From positions 13,363,753 through 13,427,752 of the forward strand of contig CM069452.1 in assembly GCA_035610835.1 (NCBI GenBank): a stretch of 64,000 nt of DNA, in the 5' to 3' direction. Made by a program: the position numbers and the translations under genes. This stretch comes from Ophiura sarsii (lineage: Eukaryota; Echinodermata; Ophiuroidea; Amphilepidida; Ophiuridae). The stretch's first letter is position 1; each line of letters starts with the position of its first letter. The notes under the pieces were generated by a model. That model did not search any database. It was not told the origin of the DNA and was given only the letters and a program-made list of their open reading frames with translations. Shown in pieces: positions 58,800-64,000 of the stretch.

Positions 58800-60781
58800 G
58801 GTTATTTACTAGGCTGTTTTTGGTTTGTCATGTTCACCCGTACACTTCCCCGTACACTCCCTTGCAAAGCCGGGCATCGTTTTTTTCTCAAATGTTGCCT
58901 GCATATTGTAGTTGCTGTGTACTTAAATACATGTGCTGTCTGTTGAACTTGGAACCAACGTTTAATTTGAACTGTCTATTTTCAATAAAAAAATACTCCA
59001 ATACGGGAAAAAATTCACAAAAGCTCACAGACAACAAATAAGCACATCATTTTACTCGACCTAGAATTTCAACCCTACAATTTTGGCGTTCCGAAAATAT
59101 CGATGATGTGAGTGACGTCATTTAATGAGCAGCGCCCTTCACGATTTAGCTCATTAGCATAATTTATGTCCGTGAAATGTATCACGCAGTTTGATAAGTG
59201 CATAGGATATTTGGGTGGGTGTTCTTTACCATTACATGTACAACTATTTTAGCAATAATCAGTTTACATGTTCATCACTTTCACAAAATAGAGCTACATA
59301 CATACCAATAAAGCAAGTGCCCCTAGTTATGGAATATCATACATTAATTTTTAATATAAATCTAGTCATATATGAAAAAAGAAATATTGTCTGAAACTGT
59401 ACCATGCATTAAATGGTCAGTTTCTGGAAAAACATTGGAGAGATTCAGTATTTTTTTGTTTTTTAATTATACCAACAAAACCAAATCATTAATTGGTCAG
59501 TTTCAACAGCATATATTATTTATTTTGCTAATATAATGAACAAAATTAATCAAATTTCCAACAAAAAGTTCATCAGATTTAAGGAAAAGTAAAGAGGTCA
59601 TAGGGTGAAGAGGAAGGACAGCAACAACATTTCTGAGGATGTTTCAAACAGGAATAAAGATGCTTGAAATTGTAGGGTTTTGTTGGTTAAGTCAGTATTT
59701 TCATGGGTTTTGACTATGAATCTTTTCGTACACATGACTAATTAGATTGTTACACGGCTGATATCCACTCTGTATGCAACAGATGGATGGGCATCAATGA
59801 GGTCAGGGATTACAATTAATATGCATGGTTGTTTGGTTACTGGTTATCTAAATTTATACAGTGCCAAATATACCTCAATGAACTTGCTCTCAAGTAACCT
59901 TTCAGCCAGCATTTAATTTCTATTTTTAATGTGGATATGTTTAGGCGGTACTTTTGAACTCCGACAAATTTTAATTCTGACGTTACAATTATAGAAAATT
60001 GGAAATGGAATATTTCTAACCTTCTCCTATTCAGATTTGTCCTATGTATTTTTATAATTCCTGATTAGTGATTTGGGAAATAAAACAATCAGGGGGAACC
60101 GATGGACAACCAAATGAGGGGGGGGGGTCTTGTTTCTCATGCCTTACATGATTAAACATTGGGTAGTGTGGACTACCAGTATGGAGCTGCATTATAATCA
60201 AAACAAACAATTGTCGATCAAAGCGTCGTGATCTGAGCGCTCGCGTTCAACCAAAGGTTTAACACGGTCTTGTGACGCACTGCATTCTAAAACAACAGGC
60301 GCGCAACGCTGTCATAGTCACACAGATGTTTCACACGCGAGGGAATTATTTGAAATGGTCAACAATTATTTGTTTTGATTATAGTAATTTGTAGTGCGGT
60401 GAATCCAAGGTATTTATCTGGTCAGTACAGGGTCATTGACCTGATGCGGAAAACAAATCATACGCTACATTGTATTTTTCATCATGAACAGCTTACATGG
60501 ACATACAGTTGTACATGTCACGCTGCTGACTCAAACACTGTCAGTGGAAGTTTGTAAATACATAACTTTGTAAGTGCACCAATTTGCCTTGTAAGTTGTA
60601 CAATACTTTCAGACATAATTGGAAAATAAAATGGAGATCACTGACCAGCGCAAAGCAAGCTAATCACCAGGCTGTGTTTACTTCATAGTTCCTGCATACT
60701 TATCATGAGCAAAAATTAAACTGGTACATGTACATACATATATATATACAATTTGAAATTTGGACTTGATCCTGCTACATG
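58800..60781. other. No gene recognised
   Basis: AT-rich with a G run at about 60118. Likely OTUD7 intron or 5' flank. No UBA-like exon was found. Confidence 0.4.
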
Positions 60782-60832
60782 GTTTTACAGATCTGTTTCG
60801 TAAGGACCGTTAGGTCCTCACTCGTCAGAAAC
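60782..60832 (-). ncRNA. Hammerhead ribozyme, type I
   Basis: Read on the minus strand: GTTT (stem I, 5'), CTGACGA (core), GTGAGGACC-TAAC-GGTCCTTAC (stem II, nine pairs including one wobble, four-base loop), GAAA (core), CAG-AT-CTG (stem III, closed by the A/T pair next to the core), then T-A at the expected cleavage step, and AAAC (stem I, 3'). All invariant core bases of the hammerhead are present. Stem I can be continued outwards by complementary TA-rich tracts (about 60725-60750 with 60842-60857). A type I form with a minimal stem III is characteristic of Penelope-like elements and retrozymes, where it self-cleaves retroelement transcripts. No reverse transcriptase frame is visible beside it. 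Confidence 0.85.
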
Positions 60833-60859
60833 TTGATACAGAAATATATATATGTACAT

Positions 60860-62145
60860 TGCCAAGCTATATTGCCAAGCTATTTCATACATTATTACCA
60901 AATCAATTTCCACGTGCAATAGCTAAAAAGAAAGACAACATGTCAACATTTATTGCCAACAACATGCTTTTGTTGTTATTATATTAAGGTGCAAAAAAAA
61001 GGCAACGCGCGAAATGCTATTATTAAAGCAATGCGTGCGGGCCGCTGAGACAAAGTATAAAATAAAATGTGGCCTTACTTTATATATGTACAACCTTCCC
61101 CTCCCTATCTACACATGATTTGTGATGCAGCACATGGGGGACTTCGCAGCTGTGTGTTTTTCAAGATATAGATGAAAACGGACAGAACAAAATAAAGAAA
61201 GTAATACAAATTCTTTCACTTGAAGAATCTAAATGCCTTGATCAATTTGGTGTCATTTTAAAGCTTAGAAAATGCTCTGAGAGCACACATAATAAACTCA
61301 AAATTGACTTAACCTGCAAAGTCCCCCATTTTGATGAGCTGCATCACATATATTGTCCTTGTTTTTTTTACTCAAATAAGTGTAACATGAAAACGAAATG
61401 GTCGATTTTTAAAATTCATCTGAATGAAAGCCAAATTGTAGGTCTGGAAAGCGCTACCATTGATTTAGAATATGCATGCCTAGTTGCCTACATCTTTTGT
61501 GACGCTTTTGTGAAAAAAATGCCTGTTCTTTCTGACTCACCCTGTTGGATAACTGTTGCAATCATATACATGTATGTATTGGCGCATAAATGCCGAGTAT
61601 ATTACTGTAATACGCACTGTGGCATGTTCCTACTTATAATACCATATAAATGCTACTGTAAATGTGAGTTGAATTCAATTCAATAGGCAAGTATAATTGC
61701 ATTGCGGCTAACAGGAAGGAAGCCATTTTCAGAAACTTGGCAAGAATTTGTTTACTCTACTAATAATAGCAAGATATTAGAGAGTAAGGAACTATGAATC
61801 ATGTGAAAATTCTTCTCACAACTTTCCCCAAACTTATTTAATTATCTATATCACGACTGGCTGACTTCATTATTTACCACAAATTCATTATTTTTCAGTT
61901 ACCCTAAACTTGTATTGTAAGATAAATTTACTGAATTGCATTGTTCATTGTGACTCAATTTAGCCAGTTTATAGGTTTAGTGCAATATTAAGTTGTAGCA
62001 ATTTCATGAGTGATTTACAAATCTTCATGTAATGGGTATTAAAACGCTACGCTGTCTAGACAGACAGACACATATACATGTAGGTAGACATTCACGTGTA
62101 ACAACGTGACTGATTACATGTACAATTTTACAAGTCATATTAATA
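60860..62145. other. No gene recognised
   Basis: It includes a 'ttgccaagctat' duplication at about 60858 beside the ribozyme, which may belong to the same retroelement. The 99-codon plus-strand open frame at 61387-61686 shows no homology. Confidence 0.4.
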
Positions 62146-62787
62146 TTAAAGGTAAATTATGTGATCTTTTCCAGGGAATGCCCTCAATCCTCGAGAGAAA
62201 AAAATGAAAGCAGATTTTCTTGCAGATTTACATTTTTTTGTTTGTATATAAAGCGCATATGTGAACAATAGCCCAACAGACATTAACAAGGTTAATGACC
62301 AGAGTGATTAAAAATCAAACTGGTAACTCTCGAAAGAGAGCTCTGAAAGGCCAATCAATTGGTTCACTGCAACTCAGAAAATATGCATAAAACAAGACAC
62401 ACAAATGGGCAGAGGTTAAAAATGCCAACGAAAGTGACATAATAATAAGATAAAAGCCCAAACATAGAGAGTGTAATGTAATGTTTTACATTTCTGATCA
62501 TAAATCGTACATACATTCCTAGTTACAGGGCGATATGATTCTTAATTACTTCAAAATCATGGTTTTAGAGTGAAAATAAACTGTCGGAGTCTGCGCCAAC
62601 AACTTATTTTTACTCTAAATTCACTCTAAAACCATGATTTTGAGATAATTAGGAATCGTATCGCTCTGTAACTTGGAATATATTCATGATTTATGATCCG
62701 AAATGTAAATCTACAAGAAAATCTACTTTCTAAAAAAAATCATGAATAGAGGGTGCTCCCTGGAAAGATCACATAAGATGCCTTTAA
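62146..62787. mobile_element. Foldback family FB2, copy 3, with nested insertion
   Basis: It begins TTAAAGGTAAATTATGTGAT and ends AAGATGCCTTTAA. Arms match 35217 and 45629, with the best-preserved left end of the family. The left arm is split at 62236 by another element. Confidence 0.88.
62236..62484 (-). mobile_element. Retroposed insertion nested in FB2, 9-bp TSD
   Basis: About 249 bases interrupt the FB2 arm between two copies of TTTACATTT (62227-62235 and 62485-62493). On the minus strand its end reads ATATGCGCTTTATATACAAA followed by an A-rich tail, resembling the 3' tail of CR1/L2-type LINEs and their SINE partners. The orientation and target duplication indicate a SINE or truncated LINE. 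Confidence 0.7.
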
Positions 62788-62918
62788 TGTATAATTAGGG
62801 GTGGGCAAATATGTATCAATTTTTCAAAACTCAGTTTTTTTATGGCCAAATTGTATGAGAAAAAAGAATATCGCCATAAAAAAAATCTCAGATTAATGGT
62901 TAGGTTGGTAAAATGGCA

Positions 62919-63290
62919 AAATTCAAAATGGCCGCCAAAATGACAGATTTTCAACGTATTTTGAAGATGTTCTGCCTGGAATGACTCACTAATGTAAAAT
63001 AAACACATGTTTTTAGCTGTTTTCAGGTAGGGGACTACTTGTAGTATTTATACATGATGTATGGGGTATATAGGCACCATAATTAACAGGGAAAATTCAA
63101 AATGGCCGCCAAATTGACAAATTTTCAACGAATTTTGAAGATGTTCGTCCTGGAATGACTCACGAATGTTAAATAAATATGTGTTTTGAGTTGTTTTCAG
63201 GTAGGGGACTACTTGATGTATTTATACATGATGTATGTAGTATATAGGCACAATAACTAAAAGGGAAAATTCAAAATGGCCGCCGAAACA
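62919..63290. repeat. Tandem repeat of about 174 bp, 2.1 copies
   Basis: Units start with AAATTCAAAATGGCCGCC at 62919, about 63093 and 63267. They continue with 'ttttcaacg.attttgaagatgtt', 'tggaatgactcac.aatgt' and 'caggtaggggactacttg'. No coding content. Confidence 0.85.
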
Positions 63291-63592
63291 AACATTTTCA
63301 CGTAATTCTGTATGATATTTTGTCTGTTACATATAAAATGACATTTTATTATGTTTTTAGATATCTGAATACTGATATTTCGTTCATGTATCAATAATAT
63401 TCATCCCCATAGTCAGAGTGACTGGTTTTACCTTTATAGAATTCAACATGGCTGCCAAATTTGACATTTAACTTGTTCCAAAATGTCAATTGTGTCAAAT
63501 TCTGCAGAGTTGACCAAATGCCAATGAATAATTGCGTTGAAGACGTTATTATGTACTTGATATCGTGAAATACAACGGTTATATCCATGTGC

Positions 63593-64000
63593 TCATAATG
63601 CATTCTTTAACAAAGTGTCAACATCATTTGTGGCATTTTCCTCTGGTTTCACAGCGTTTTTAATGGATATTCTTAATTCATCGATGGAAAACCTTTCCAT
63701 TTTGAAGCGCCCATTGAGAGATTTCACGCGACGCATCTGTCGTATGTCCGGAGCAACTGTCGCACGGAGGTATCACACCTCGACGAGGAGTTGCTTCTCA
63801 TCCAAGTCATCCAAGATAGCAATACTAGTTGGTGTTACTGGTCCTGCGTGTTCTTTGCAGGAGTCAAGCAGCTTCGGCACTTTAACCAACTTCTTCTTCT
63901 TCAACTCTTCTTTCTTTAGCACTGACAACCTGTGTGCATTCTTTACTGTCTCAATGAAGTCCCTCTCTACTTTCCTAACATTTGCGACCTCCTTTGACGA
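63593..64000 (-). pseudogene. Conserved-looking coding fragment with one in-frame stop, cut by the window edge
   Basis: One minus-strand frame stays open from the right edge for 75 codons, meets a single TGA at 63773-63775, and continues for 59 more codons to a TGA at 63593-63595. Before the stop it reads KVPKLLDSCKEHAGPVTPTS and LDDLDEKQLLVEV; after it YLRATVAPDIRQMRRVKSLN and KMERFSIDELRISIKNA. The composition is protein-like on both sides, so the stop looks like a point mutation (or read error) in a once-continuous frame. I recall similar unannotated stretches in other invertebrate genomes, probably transposon-derived, but cannot name a function. The 5' part lies outside the window. Confidence 0.6.

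Noticed and set aside
1..64000. CRISPR arrays, bacterial operons, ribosome binding sites, phage or plasmid genes
   Set aside because: The window has eukaryotic intron-exon structure throughout; tandem repeats lack the repeat-spacer pattern and no prokaryotic genes are present.

Overview
The window is animal nuclear DNA: AT-rich, gene-poor, with short exons separated by long introns and a very dense load of small transposon remnants, tRNA-derived SINEs, minisatellites and long G or C runs. There are no operons or bacterial-type genes. Protein similarity (an OTUD7-type deubiquitinase and a PDZD2/pro-IL16-type PDZ domain) fits an invertebrate, perhaps a marine deuterostome such as an echinoderm or hemichordate, but the window alone does not settle the lineage. 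A 100-base run of N at 34077-34176 marks a scaffold gap.

Three real gene pieces are supported, all on the minus strand. (1) 6054-6932: two exons of a PDZ protein of the PDZD2/pro-IL16 type, with phase-compatible splice sites. (2) 37631-37771: the first coding exon of an FAD-dependent (DAO-like) oxidoreductase with a dinucleotide-binding motif. (3) 48386-57791: six exons of an OTUD7 (Cezanne) deubiquitinase that join in one frame to 782 residues, carrying the catalytic Cys and His of the OTU domain and the C-terminal A20 zinc finger; the 5' end lies beyond the window or was not found. A conserved-looking coding fragment with one in-frame stop runs off the right edge (63593-64000).

The rest is mobile DNA. 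I could define at least nine multi-copy or inverted-repeat families by comparing positions inside the window. They include two hAT-like elements in OTUD7 introns and a G-run element at 30749, all with exact 8-bp target duplications; mariner-like elements with TA flanks; several foldback families flanked by TTAA; and two 5'-truncated, frame-damaged LINEs. Other items are a tRNA-Asn-like sequence and five tRNA-derived SINE heads.

The most notable non-coding signal is a near-complete type I hammerhead ribozyme on the minus strand at 60782-60832, with a nine-pair stem II, a minimal stem III and a TA-rich extended stem I, as known from Penelope-like elements and retrozymes. Two histone-type 3' stem-loops 49 bases apart, without a histone gene (22820-22884), are the second. 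Several exons have transposons within 13 to 80 bases of their splice sites.
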